The position numbers and the translations under genes are program-made. A DNA stretch of 64,000 nucleotides, taken from positions 3,720,001 to 3,784,000 of the forward strand of contig NZ_AP022590.1 in assembly GCF_010731775.1 (NCBI RefSeq). Reading direction: 5' to 3'. Below are positions 47,353 through 56,449 of this stretch, in pieces. Below the pieces are notes generated by a model. The model worked only from the letters and a program-made list of their open reading frames with translations. It was not told the origin of the DNA and did not search any database. The first letter of the stretch is position 1, and every line of letters begins with the position of its first letter. The DNA is from Mycobacterium mantenii (GTDB lineage: Bacteria > Actinomycetota > Actinomycetes > Mycobacteriales > Mycobacteriaceae).

Positions 47353-47702
47353 TGCCGTCTTCGTTGCAAGGCTGCGGACAACGTCGGGTAGACGTCGAAG
47401 ACCCGGTCTAATTCGGTGACCCGGATCGGCCGCAGCACCTGGTCGTGATCGGCGACCAGCCGAACCGACGTCCCGCCGGCTTTCGCGTCCTCGTGGCAGT
47501 CGAGCACGGCGTTCAACGCCGCGCTCCCGAAGAAATCAACAGCCTGCAAGTCGATCACCACCGGTCGGACCGGCTGCGCCGAGGCCAGCTCGAGCGCGGT
47601 GGTCAGATGAGCGGACAGCTCACCGACATTACTGGAGTCGACATCGCCTTTGACGCTCACGATCACCACGTCTTCGTGAGCCTCGTGTTCGACCGCCAAC
47701 AA
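47349..47702 (-). CDS. STAS domain anti-anti-sigma factor
   Basis: This protein is about 117 residues. The start is not certain: a TTG at 47702 (or 47699) after a GCACGAGG sequence gives LLAVEHEAHEDVVIVSVKGDVDSSNVGELSAHL. The core PVVIDLQAVDFFGSAALNAVLDCHEDAK is the STAS signature, and the serine in DFFGSAAL is the residue that RsbW-type kinases phosphorylate. SpoIIAA/RsbV-like proteins free a sigma factor by binding its anti-sigma kinase when unphosphorylated. Its stop overlaps the start of the multidomain protein that carries both a PP2C and an RsbW-like domain, so the two form a switch pair. Confidence 0.85.
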   Translation of the reverse strand: MLAVEHEAHEDVVIVSVKGDVDSSNVGELSAHLTTALELASAQPVRPVVIDLQAVDFFGSAALNAVLDCHEDAKAGGTSVRLVADHDQVLRPIRVTELDRVFDVYPTLSAALQRRRQ

Positions 47703-47765
47703 CCTCGTGCCTTTCGCCGCAGCCAACGGGGATCTGCAGCCGCTAAGCCCGACGACGCGGCAGGA

Positions 47766-47781
47766 ATGCGCGGTCGCGCAT
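47766..47781 (-). other. Short perfect hairpin between the ANTAR and STAS genes
   Basis: ATGCGC-ggtc-GCGCAT is a perfect 6-bp inverted repeat in the 134-nt leader between the PAS-ANTAR and STAS genes. ANTAR proteins act on RNA hairpins, so a stem here is of interest. The loop does not show the usual A1/G4 hexaloop bases. Confidence 0.35.
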
Positions 47782-47836
47782 CGCAGATCACCAGAGATTA
47801 ACCTGTACCCGAACTGCTCGTTTGCCGATTCGCTGG

Positions 47837-48544
47837 TTACCCGATGTGCTCGGGAGGAATCCTCTCGTGCACCGTCAGCAGCAAATGGTCGAACTGGCTC
47901 TGCACGGCGGCCGTCGGTGGCGGCAGAGTGGGCACTTCGGTCAGCAGCTGCCTGGCCAGGGCACGCAGTTTCACATTGGTCTCCTGCGACCGCCACTGCA
48001 GCACGCGAAACGCCTGCTCGGCGCTGACCCGGTAGATGCACATCAGCACGCCCTTGGCCTGTTCGATGGCCGCGCGGCTTTCGAACAGGTCCGGCAACGC
48101 CGTGTCGAGCACCGCTTGACGCGTCTCGTCGAACGTGTTTGTCAGGTCGATGTAGTAGCCGGCGGTGCCCAGCACGGCGCCCGAGTCGTCCAGCATCCGG
48201 TCGGCGACGACGATCGCGTCGTGCTCCGTGCCCGCTGTGTCGATGAACCGATGTCGGCTCGAGAACGACTCTTCGGACTGCAAGGCGTAGTCGAGCAACT
48301 CCTGAACATGCGCACGGTCGTCGGGATGCTTGTGCGACAACAGCAGCTCGGTCGTCGGCTGGACCTCCCCGGGTTCGTAGCCGTGCATCCTGGCCACCTC
48401 GTCGGACCATTCCCAGCGTTGACCGACGAACCAGAAGCGGAAGGCACCGACGTTCAGGTATCCGGGGGCTGGATCGATTGCCTCGGAAAATCGCACGCCG
48501 CCCCCATTGGATGACGATTCCCCTGTTCGCCTGCGCTGTTGCAC
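47837..48544 (-). CDS. PAS-ANTAR domain RNA-binding regulator
   Basis: This 235-residue protein has a PAS fold (about 28-135: GAFRFWFVGQRWEWSDEVARMHGYEPGEVQPTTELLLSHKHPDD, TAGYYIDLT) and a C-terminal ANTAR three-helix domain (about 150-205: LFESRAAIEQAKGVLMCIYRVSAEQAFRVLQWRSQETNVKLRALARQLL). ANTAR proteins bind paired RNA hairpins and prevent transcription termination. The GTG at 48544 is the outermost start; a shorter start (VRFSEA) is possible. It is the first gene of a minus-strand set with the STAS protein and the hybrid kinase/phosphatase. It is divergent from the TPP riboswitch. M. tuberculosis has no such genes between Rv0424c and thiC. Confidence 0.9.
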   Translation of the reverse strand: MQQRRRTGESSSNGGGVRFSEAIDPAPGYLNVGAFRFWFVGQRWEWSDEVARMHGYEPGEVQPTTELLLSHKHPDDRAHVQELLDYALQSEESFSSRHRFIDTAGTEHDAIVVADRMLDDSGAVLGTAGYYIDLTNTFDETRQAVLDTALPDLFESRAAIEQAKGVLMCIYRVSAEQAFRVLQWRSQETNVKLRALARQLLTEVPTLPPPTAAVQSQFDHLLLTVHERIPPEHIG

Positions 48545-48654
48545 GTTTGCATTTTTCCACTAAGGGAAGGCCCTCGGCTACCGTCCCGGGTGAAAAGGCC
48601 GTCACCATGCCATGCGGTCCGGGGTGGGGGTAACGTCGCGTGCGGACCCATCCA

Positions 48655-48746
48655 TAAGACACGGGAGCGCACGCCGAGTGCGCTGAGAGGACGGCTCGGG
48701 GCCGTCGACCGTACGAACCTGACCGGGTAATGCCGGCGTAGGGAGA
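48655..48746 (+). promoter_or_regulatory. TPP riboswitch (THI element) before thiC
   Basis: The conserved blocks are present in order: an opening stem near ACACGGGAGC, CTGAGAGG (48682-48689), a variable hairpin, ACCTGACCGGGTAATGCC (48717-48734) and GCGTAGGGAGAT (48736-48747). The region ends at the thiC ribosome binding site GGGAGATG. Thiamine pyrophosphate binding would mask that site and lower translation, or cause termination, of thiC-thiD. Confidence 0.95.
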
Positions 48747-48749
48747 TGA

Positions 48750-50429
<1,680 letters not shown>

Positions 50430-50455
50430 CGTTCCTGCCGCTGCCCGCGCCGGGA

Positions 50456-51253
50456 ATGACGCCGCGGCGGGTGCTGTCGATCGCCGGATCGGACTCCGGG
50501 GGCGGCGCGGGCATCGAAGCCGACATGCGCACGATGGCGCTGCTGGGTGTGCATGCGTGCATCGCGGTTACCGCGGTCACCGTGCAGAACACGTTGGGCG
50601 TGCAGAGTTTTCACGAGGTGCCCGGCGATGTCGTCGCCGGCCAGATCGAAGCCGTCGTCGGCGACATCGGCATCCAGTCGGCCAAGACCGGGATGCTGGC
50701 GTCGCCGCGCATCATCGACACCGTGGCCACCACGTGGCGCCGGCTGGGGTTGACCGTTCCGTTGGTCGTCGACCCGGTGGCAGCCTCCATGCACGGCGAT
50801 CCGCTGATGGCGCCGGCGGCCCTGGATTCGCTTCGCACTCAACTATTTCCGTTGGCGACGCTGGCGACACCGAACCTCGACGAGGTGCGACTGCTGGTGG
50901 ACATCGATGTGGTGGACGGCGATTCACAACGCGCGGCGGCCAAGGCCCTGCACGCGCTGGGCCCGCAGTGGGTTCTGGTCAAGGGCGGCCACCTGCGGAC
51001 GTCGGATCGCAGCTGCGACCTGCTCTATGACGGCGCCGATTTCCACGAGTTCGACGCGCAGCGGGTCGCCACCGGCAACGACCACGGCGGTGGCGACACG
51101 CTCGCCAGCGCCGTGGCGTGCGCGCTGGCGCACGACTTCACGGTGCCGGATGCCGTCGCGTTCGGCAAGCGGTGGGTCACCGAATGTCTGCGCGCCGCCT
51201 ACCCGTTGGGCCACGGCCACGGCCCCGTCTCCCCGCTGTTTCGGCTGTCATGA
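50456..51253 (+). CDS. thiD: Hydroxymethylpyrimidine/phosphomethylpyrimidine kinase ThiD
   Basis: This protein is 265 residues from the ATG at 50456 (MTPRRVLSIAGSDSGGGAGIEADMRTM), the same length as Rv0422c. A GTG at 50426 overlapping the thiC stop (GTGA) would add 10 residues and cannot be excluded. The ribokinase-fold features are AGSDSGGGAGI for substrate binding, VVDPV and the ATP/anion hole GNDHGGGDTLASAVA. It phosphorylates HMP and HMP-P to HMP-PP for thiamine assembly. It overlaps the next gene by 4 nt and is part of the TPP-controlled operon. Confidence 0.97.
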   Translation: MTPRRVLSIAGSDSGGGAGIEADMRTMALLGVHACIAVTAVTVQNTLGVQSFHEVPGDVVAGQIEAVVGDIGIQSAKTGMLASPRIIDTVATTWRRLGLTVPLVVDPVAASMHGDPLMAPAALDSLRTQLFPLATLATPNLDEVRLLVDIDVVDGDSQRAAAKALHALGPQWVLVKGGHLRTSDRSCDLLYDGADFHEFDAQRVATGNDHGGGDTLASAVACALAHDFTVPDAVAFGKRWVTECLRAAYPLGHGHGPVSPLFRLS

Positions 51254-51882
51254 ACGCCCGCCTCCTCGATCAGATCGCGGGTATCGCGCACGAACCCTCG
51301 GGTAGCCCCAAGGGTGTGGTCGTCTTGACGCATGGCGCCGGCGGCAACCGCGATTCCGTTCTGCTGCAACAGGTGTGCGACGAATGGGCGCAGCGGGGCT
51401 GGCTTGCGGTGCGCTACAACCTGCCCTACCGGCGGCGCCGGCCCACCGGACCGCCGTCCGGTTCGGCCGCCACCGACCGGGCCGGCATCGTCGAGGCCAT
51501 CGAATTGTGCCGCGGCCTTGCCGGCGGGCCGCTGATCGCGGGCGGACATTCCTACGGCGGTCGCCAGACATCCATGGTCGTCGCGGCCGGAGAGGCGGCG
51601 GTGGACGTGCTGACGCTGTTCTCCTATCCGGTCCATCCCCCGGGTAAGCCCGAACGCGCCCGCACCGAGCACCTGCCCGACATCACCGTGCCGACGGTGT
51701 TCACCCACGGGACGTCGGATCCGTTCGGCTCGCCCGACGAACTGCGCGCCGCGGCCGCGTTGGTCACCGGAACGACCGCGGTCGTCGAGATCGCCGGTGC
51801 CCGGCACGATCTGCGATCCAAGACCCTGAACGTGCCGGCGCTGGCCGTCGACGCCGCGCTGCAGCTACTCGGGCGGAATTAG
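51250..51882 (+). CDS. Small alpha/beta hydrolase, dienelactone hydrolase-like (Rv0421c type)
   Basis: This 210-residue alpha/beta hydrolase has an oxyanion strand VVVLTHGAGGNRDS (about 23-36), the nucleophile Ser in GGHSYGGRQ (about 100), an Asp in THGTSDPFGSP (about 157) and a His in GARHDLRS (about 188). The KANL3/Tex30-like small hydrolase group fits best. Its ATG overlaps the thiD stop (ATGA), so it is translated with the thiamine genes, although a thiamine-related reaction is unproven. It matches Rv0421c by position and size. Confidence 0.85.
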   Translation: MNARLLDQIAGIAHEPSGSPKGVVVLTHGAGGNRDSVLLQQVCDEWAQRGWLAVRYNLPYRRRRPTGPPSGSAATDRAGIVEAIELCRGLAGGPLIAGGHSYGGRQTSMVVAAGEAAVDVLTLFSYPVHPPGKPERARTEHLPDITVPTVFTHGTSDPFGSPDELRAAAALVTGTTAVVEIAGARHDLRSKTLNVPALAVDAALQLLGRN

Positions 51883-51893
51883 ACAGCCACAAC

Positions 51894-51913
51894 TGGACAG
51901 TTTTAACTGTCCA
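51894..51913. promoter_or_regulatory. Perfect 20-bp palindrome, probable MarR operator
   Basis: TGGACAGTT-tt-AACTGTCCA has perfect 9-bp arms and a 2-bp centre. It lies at the -35 region of the marR gene, just before a TAGAGT -10 box. The length and symmetry are typical of MarR dimer sites, so autorepression is expected. Confidence 0.8.
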
Positions 51914-51916
51914 ATT

Positions 51917-51922
51917 TAGAGT
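51917..51922 (+). promoter_or_regulatory. Leaderless-type -10 box TAGAGT
   Basis: TAGAGT is 6 nt before the GTG at 51929 and directly follows the palindrome, giving a compact self-regulated leaderless promoter for marR. Confidence 0.55.
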
Positions 51923-51928
51923 GGTGGC

Positions 51929-52363
51929 GTGGATGGCGTCAGCGACTCCGCGGTAGCGGCGGCACGCGATATCCGGGTGGTGTTCAGCCGGCTACGGCGC
52001 CGGTTGAAAGACATCGCTGTCGACGGTTTGACGCCGTCACAGACGGCGGTGCTCACCCGGCTGTGGAAGGAAGGCCCGTCGTCGGCCAGCGCATTGGCCG
52101 GCGCGGAGCAGGTGCGTCCCCAGTCGATGGCCACCATCCTGGCCGCCCTGCGCCAGCGCGGGCTCATCGAGCGCGCGGCGGACCCGAATGATGGTCGGCG
52201 CCAAGTGGTCTCGCTGACCTCGGCCGGCAAGAAGCGAGCCGAAAGCGACCGGCGCGCGCGTGAGGAGTGGCTGGCCCGCGCCATCCAGGAGCGCTACACC
52301 GAGGCGGAGCGGCGCGTCATCGTCCGCGCGTTGTCATTACTCGAGCGCTTGACTGAGCAATGA
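51929..52363 (+). CDS. MarR family regulator
   Basis: This 144-residue winged-helix protein contains LTPSQTAVLTRLWKEGPSSASALAGAEQVRPQSMATILAALRQRGLIERAADPNDGRRQVVSLTSAGKKR (about 33-102). This covers the recognition helix and the wing with the conserved DxRR motif. The GTG start is supported by the leaderless -10 box. The LLM oxidoreductase gene starts 17 nt after its stop, so the pair is probably one operon under its own control. The inducing ligand may be a substrate of that oxidoreductase or of the nearby quinone-oxidoreductase-like enzyme. Confidence 0.93.
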   Translation: MDGVSDSAVAAARDIRVVFSRLRRRLKDIAVDGLTPSQTAVLTRLWKEGPSSASALAGAEQVRPQSMATILAALRQRGLIERAADPNDGRRQVVSLTSAGKKRAESDRRAREEWLARAIQERYTEAERRVIVRALSLLERLTEQ

Positions 52364-52379
52364 AAGGACAGGTGCCACA

Positions 52380-53255
52380 ATGGAAGTAGGACTGCACTTC
52401 ATCGACTTTCTGCCGGGAGACCCAGCCCGACTGGGCCCAACGCTGGCCGGTGCGGCCACCGCGGCCGAGCAGGGCGGCGCCACACTGTTCACCCTGGCCG
52501 ACCACTTTTTTCAGATGGAAGAGCTTGCACCCGCAGAGAATCCGTTCCTCGAGGGCTACACGTCGCTGGGATTCCTGGCCGCCCAGACCACCACGATCGA
52601 CCTGGCCCTGCTGGTCACCGGGGTCACCTATCGCTACCCCGGCGTGCTCGCCAAGGCGGTCACCACCCTGGACGTGCTGTCGCAGGGCCGGTCGATGCTG
52701 GGGCTGGGCGCAGCCTGGTACGAACGCGAGCACACCGCCCTGGGCATCCCGTATCCGTCGCTGAGCACCCGCTTCGAGATGCTCGAAGAGACGCTGCAGA
52801 TCTGCCGGCAGATGTGGAGTGACAACGACGGGCCCTATCACGGTGAGCACTACCGGCTGAACGAGACGATCTGCGCGCCGCAACCGATTCGGCGTCCCCC
52901 AATCCTGATCGGCGGGGACGGTGAGAAGAAGACGCTGCGCCTGGTCGCGCGATACGCCGACATCTGGAACAGCATGTCGACCGACGTCGACGAACTCGAG
53001 CACAAGATCGAGGTGCTGAACCGGCACTGCGACACGGTGGGCAGGGACCGCGCTGATATCCGATTGACGTCCGGCGGCCTCGCCGGAACCGACCCCTTCG
53101 AGAACACCGACGAGTTCCTGAAGACGGTCGAACGCTACGCCGGGCTCGGTGTCGACATGATCAATATCGGTCCGCTGCCGGGCAATCCGGATCCGGTCGG
53201 CTTTGTTCGCCGCCTGGGTGACGAAGTGATTCCCCGGCTTGCCGAGATAGGTTGA
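52380..53255 (+). CDS. LLM-class F420-dependent oxidoreductase
   Basis: This 291-residue luciferase-like TIM barrel has FTLADHFFQMEELAP (about 37-51), LGFLAAQTTTIDLALLVTGVTYRYPGVLAKAVTTLDVLSQGRSMLGLGAAWYEREHTALGIPYP, and PPILIGGDGEKKTLRLVARYADIWN. The TGVTYRYPGVLAK and GAAWYEREH segments are typical of mycobacterial F420-dependent TIGR03560-type proteins. The substrate is unknown. An AAGGAC ribosome binding site precedes the ATG. It is in an operon with marR and converges with the MDR gene 18 bp away. Confidence 0.9.
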   Translation: MEVGLHFIDFLPGDPARLGPTLAGAATAAEQGGATLFTLADHFFQMEELAPAENPFLEGYTSLGFLAAQTTTIDLALLVTGVTYRYPGVLAKAVTTLDVLSQGRSMLGLGAAWYEREHTALGIPYPSLSTRFEMLEETLQICRQMWSDNDGPYHGEHYRLNETICAPQPIRRPPILIGGDGEKKTLRLVARYADIWNSMSTDVDELEHKIEVLNRHCDTVGRDRADIRLTSGGLAGTDPFENTDEFLKTVERYAGLGVDMINIGPLPGNPDPVGFVRRLGDEVIPRLAEIG

Positions 53256-53273
53256 CGGGGGCCCCGACCCGCC

Positions 53274-54266
53274 TCAGGGCTTGACCCTGAGCGTCACCTT
53301 CCCCATCGGGCCGGCGGCCAGGCGTTCGAAGGCTTGGGGCAGTTGCTCGAACGGAAACGCGCGGTCTACCAGTGGGCGCGCCCCGGAGCGGGCCAAGATG
53401 GCCAGCAGATCGTGCCAGGCGGCGCGATGTTCCTCCGGTGCGTACTGGCTCAGGGCCATCGCCCCGATCCTCAGCCAGCGCGAAAAGAGGGTTCCGGTAT
53501 AGAAATTGGGCACCGGACCGCCGAGCTCGCCCACCAAGCTGATCCTGCCGAAATCGCCCATGGTGTCGATGACGTCGGGCAGCAGCTTGCCCCCGATGGT
53601 GTCGACCGCCAGGTTCACGCCACGCGAACCCAGCGCGTCCTTCGCGCCGGCCAGCCATTGCGGGTCGTCGGGATTGAACGTGAAGGTGGCGCCGAGCTCC
53701 TGCAGACGCCGCTGCTTTTCTTCGCTGCGCGAGAGCGCTACCACCGTGTGGCCCCACGCCGCCGCCAGTTGGACCGCCGCGACTCCCACCCCTCCCGATG
53801 CTCCGGTGACCAGCACCACCGAGTCCGGCTTCAGCGGCTCCCACATGGTCAGCGCGCGATACGCCGACAGATAGACGACAGCGGCGCCCGACGACTCGTC
53901 TTCGCTCCAGCCAACGGGGATCTCGGCTAAGGCATTGGCCGGCAAGGACATTCGCTCGGCGAACATGCCCCAGCGGAAAAGCCCGACCTCGCTGCGCAGC
54001 AGGACACGTCGGTCCCCCACGTGAACATCCTCCACGCCGTCACCGACCTGAACCACGGTCCCCACGCCGTCCCGCCCCAACACGTGTGGCACCGGGGGGT
54101 AGACAGGGTAGGGGTAGCGCCTCTCTGCCATCATCCGGTCGGCCGGATTCAAGGCGGCGTAATGGATCTCCATCACCACTTCGCCCTCTTTCGCGACCGG
54201 ATCGGGCACTTCCTCTAGGCGCAGATGGTCCAATCCCGCTTGTCCGTCCCACAGCCACGCCTTCAT
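53274..54266 (-). CDS. MDR-family quinone oxidoreductase-like protein
   Basis: This 330-residue zinc-independent medium-chain dehydrogenase/reductase has MEIHYAALNPADRMMAERRYPYP (about 32-54), PHVLGRDGVGTVVQVGDGV, the Rossmann motif VLVTGASGGVGVAAVQLAAAWG (about 151-172) and a C-terminal MGKVTLRV. The cysteine/histidine ligands of zinc alcohol dehydrogenases are absent. Such enzymes reduce quinones or enones with NADPH. A GGAGAG ribosome binding site precedes the ATG at 54266. It converges with the marR-LLM operon and may share its inducer. Confidence 0.9.
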   Translation of the reverse strand: MKAWLWDGQAGLDHLRLEEVPDPVAKEGEVVMEIHYAALNPADRMMAERRYPYPVYPPVPHVLGRDGVGTVVQVGDGVEDVHVGDRRVLLRSEVGLFRWGMFAERMSLPANALAEIPVGWSEDESSGAAVVYLSAYRALTMWEPLKPDSVVLVTGASGGVGVAAVQLAAAWGHTVVALSRSEEKQRRLQELGATFTFNPDDPQWLAGAKDALGSRGVNLAVDTIGGKLLPDVIDTMGDFGRISLVGELGGPVPNFYTGTLFSRWLRIGAMALSQYAPEEHRAAWHDLLAILARSGARPLVDRAFPFEQLPQAFERLAAGPMGKVTLRVKP

Positions 54267-54424
54267 ATCAGCTCTCCTCTCAAGCCCCCGGGTTCCCCTG
54301 CATGTCGGCAGTCCGGCGCCCGGGCAGACAGCTCACTCAACCGCGAAGGTTTACGAATTAGTCCCGTGGGCTTGATGACGCGACCGATGTCGTCGGCGAG
54401 GACTAGTACCCCTGACTGATACCG

Positions 54425-55885
54425 CTATCCGGGATAGCGCGAATAGCAGGCGTCCGCGTTGCCGGTCACGCCACCACGGAAGGCCGCGATCCGGGTGAAA
54501 CCGGCCGGTACGCTGGTGCCGTCCGCGTCGCTGGCGACCAGATGGTTGGTGAGCAGACCGGCAACCGCTTCGTCGAGATCACCTGCGGTCAAGATCAATT
54601 GGTTGTGTGAGGGCAGGTCGATCGGCTCGGCCATCTTGCGGTGCACGACACCGGTCAGGCATGCGGTCCGCAACGCGGTCCACGGGCTCTGCATCGGCAG
54701 GCCGCGTTCATGCTGCACCGCCAGCGCGTATCTCGACATCACGACGGACAGCGCGGTGTCGTCGCCTTGGGGCAGGGTCTGTTGCTTCTCGTCGGCGACC
54801 GCGCCCAAGGCGGCGAGCCCGGCCAGGTCGACGACGATGGTGTTGGTCCCCGGACAGTAGGACGCCGGTGGGGTGGCCTTGGCGTCCGGGCAATCGGCCG
54901 GCTGGTAGGACAGCGCCGGCGGGCTGGTCGGGGAGAAGATCTTTCCCAGCAGCTCCATCAAATTCGACAGGGTGTCCTTGTTGGTCGACACCTCACCGGT
55001 CTCGGGTGACCCGGTGGTGGAGTCGACCCGCAAGGCGTTGGGCAGATCGCCGCGGCGCTGCTCGATTTCGTGGCGGTTGATCGCCGCACAGGCCGACGCG
55101 CCGTTGAGGAAACCCATCTGGAAGGCGCTGATGCGGTCCAGTGCCGACCCGTGCGCGTCGTCGTTTTCCGTCTCGCTGTCCATCACCGGGTCACGGGTGG
55201 TGATGATCCCGGCCAGCACGTGGTCGAGCCCGTCGGCGGTGCTGAGCGTGAAACGGGGCGACTTGCCGTCGGCGACCCAGTACAGGTAGACGCCCGCGAA
55301 GCAGTCGGCCTGTTGCTCGCGAACGATGGTCGCGTCCCGCCTGGTCACCAGCTTCGCCATCTGCTGCAGCGCGTGTCCGAATTCGTGTGCCAGCACACCG
55401 GTGACGGACATGTCGCCGAAGTACTTCTGCGCCATGGGCATGAATACGCCGCGGTCCCAGGCGATCAGGTTGCACTTGCCGGTGTAGAAGGCGTTGACCA
55501 GTTTGTAGGTGTCGTTGTGGCACACGATCGGGCTGCTCGGATTGGTCGAGTCGTAGGACACCATCTTGCTGACCGGAACGAACTTGCCCTGCAGCGATTG
55601 GTCGTAGACCGACTGCCAGTAGTCCTCGATGTCGTTGACCGAAAGCAGGGCCAAGGCGTCGATCGGCCGGTTGTCGGTGTTGAGCACCTTGCCGGTGGGA
55701 CTGGGTGCGTTGGAACGGATCCCGCTGGGCCCGTTGGTCGCGGGGAGGCCCCCGACCAGAAAGGGGTCGTTGAGCATCGACAGCGCGCGTCCCTCGACGA
55801 ACGTCGAGCAGCCGGCCGCCACGAGTACCGTCGCTGCCCACACGAGTGCCGACCTGAGCGCATGGCAATTCATGACCAACCTCAT
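54425..55885 (-). CDS. lpqM: LpqM-type lipoprotein zinc metallopeptidase
   Basis: This 486-residue lipoprotein peptidase has a signal peptide with lipobox VAAGC (C26). The zinc-protease motif is H167-E168-F-G-H171 in LAHEFGHALQQ, followed by the third ligand region REQQADCFAGVYLYWVADG. LpqM (Rv0419) in M. tuberculosis has this layout, and its M. smegmatis homologue is reported to influence conjugal DNA transfer. The protein would be anchored outside the membrane. An ATG at 55873 (MNCHALRS) is an alternative start. About 160 bp without a gene separate it from the MDR gene. Confidence 0.93.
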   Translation of the reverse strand: MRLVMNCHALRSALVWAATVLVAAGCSTFVEGRALSMLNDPFLVGGLPATNGPSGIRSNAPSPTGKVLNTDNRPIDALALLSVNDIEDYWQSVYDQSLQGKFVPVSKMVSYDSTNPSSPIVCHNDTYKLVNAFYTGKCNLIAWDRGVFMPMAQKYFGDMSVTGVLAHEFGHALQQMAKLVTRRDATIVREQQADCFAGVYLYWVADGKSPRFTLSTADGLDHVLAGIITTRDPVMDSETENDDAHGSALDRISAFQMGFLNGASACAAINRHEIEQRRGDLPNALRVDSTTGSPETGEVSTNKDTLSNLMELLGKIFSPTSPPALSYQPADCPDAKATPPASYCPGTNTIVVDLAGLAALGAVADEKQQTLPQGDDTALSVVMSRYALAVQHERGLPMQSPWTALRTACLTGVVHRKMAEPIDLPSHNQLILTAGDLDEAVAGLLTNHLVASDADGTSVPAGFTRIAAFRGGVTGNADACYSRYPG

Positions 55886-56054
55886 CCCGACCGGCTACAG
55901 GACAGCACCAAAGCAACTCATTCTAGAGGCATTGGCGATACGCGGCAGTAGAAATTGAGGTACCCAGCAAACACGCTGCGGGCGCGGAGTCGCTGGAAAG
56001 GCGGTGGTTCGCCGCCGCCTTCGACCGGCTGCCCCACATGTATTGCCGAGGCGG

Positions 56055-56330
56055 CTAACCGTGCTTGCCGGTTGCGACGGCGTTCGGTGGCGATGCGGGC
56101 GGCCCGGTTTTTTGGGCGCGGGGGCGGGTGCGCGTGGGCATCATGGCGGTGCGCTCGGCGCAGGGGTCGGGTCTGGGCGCGGACGCTGCGGGCGCGTCAC
56201 CGGTCGGGGTGCACAAACCGGGAAACACCAGCGCGCTGCCCGGGGTGGTCACCTAGGTGTGTTCGTCGGGCAGGGTCCAGATGACCGTCCCGTCTTGCAG
56301 CTGCTGATCCCCCAGCCCTAGAAAGTCTTC
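56055..56330 (-). pseudogene. 13E12/HNH repeat protein C-terminal fragment with nonsense codon
   Basis: On the minus strand, one frame reads DEDFLGLGDQQLQDGTVIWTLPDEHT, then TAG (56255-56253), then VTTPGSALVFPGL and CAERTAMMP. It aligns with the C-terminus of the 13E12 protein at 57760 (GWREQQLPDVTLILT, YVTTPGSALLFPSLC, CADRTAMMPKRRRTRAQ), where the TAG replaces a Tyr codon. The rest of the gene is missing upstream, where the membrane protein gene lies. The DNA of its 3' end (from about 56070) is a direct repeat of 57845-57945. Confidence 0.8.
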
Positions 56331-56449
56331 ATCGAATGGTGCTACCGACTGGCTCGATTACAGACACCGCCGATGAACACCACACCTTCCACCGACGCAG
56401 GCCAGCTTGCGTTGACGCCGGAACGACAATGCGTCCGCGACCGCCCGCA

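Noticed and set aside
47766..47781. A full ANTAR dual-hexaloop motif
   Set aside because: Only one clear stem is present and its loop lacks the expected A1 and G4 bases, so it is listed only as a hairpin.
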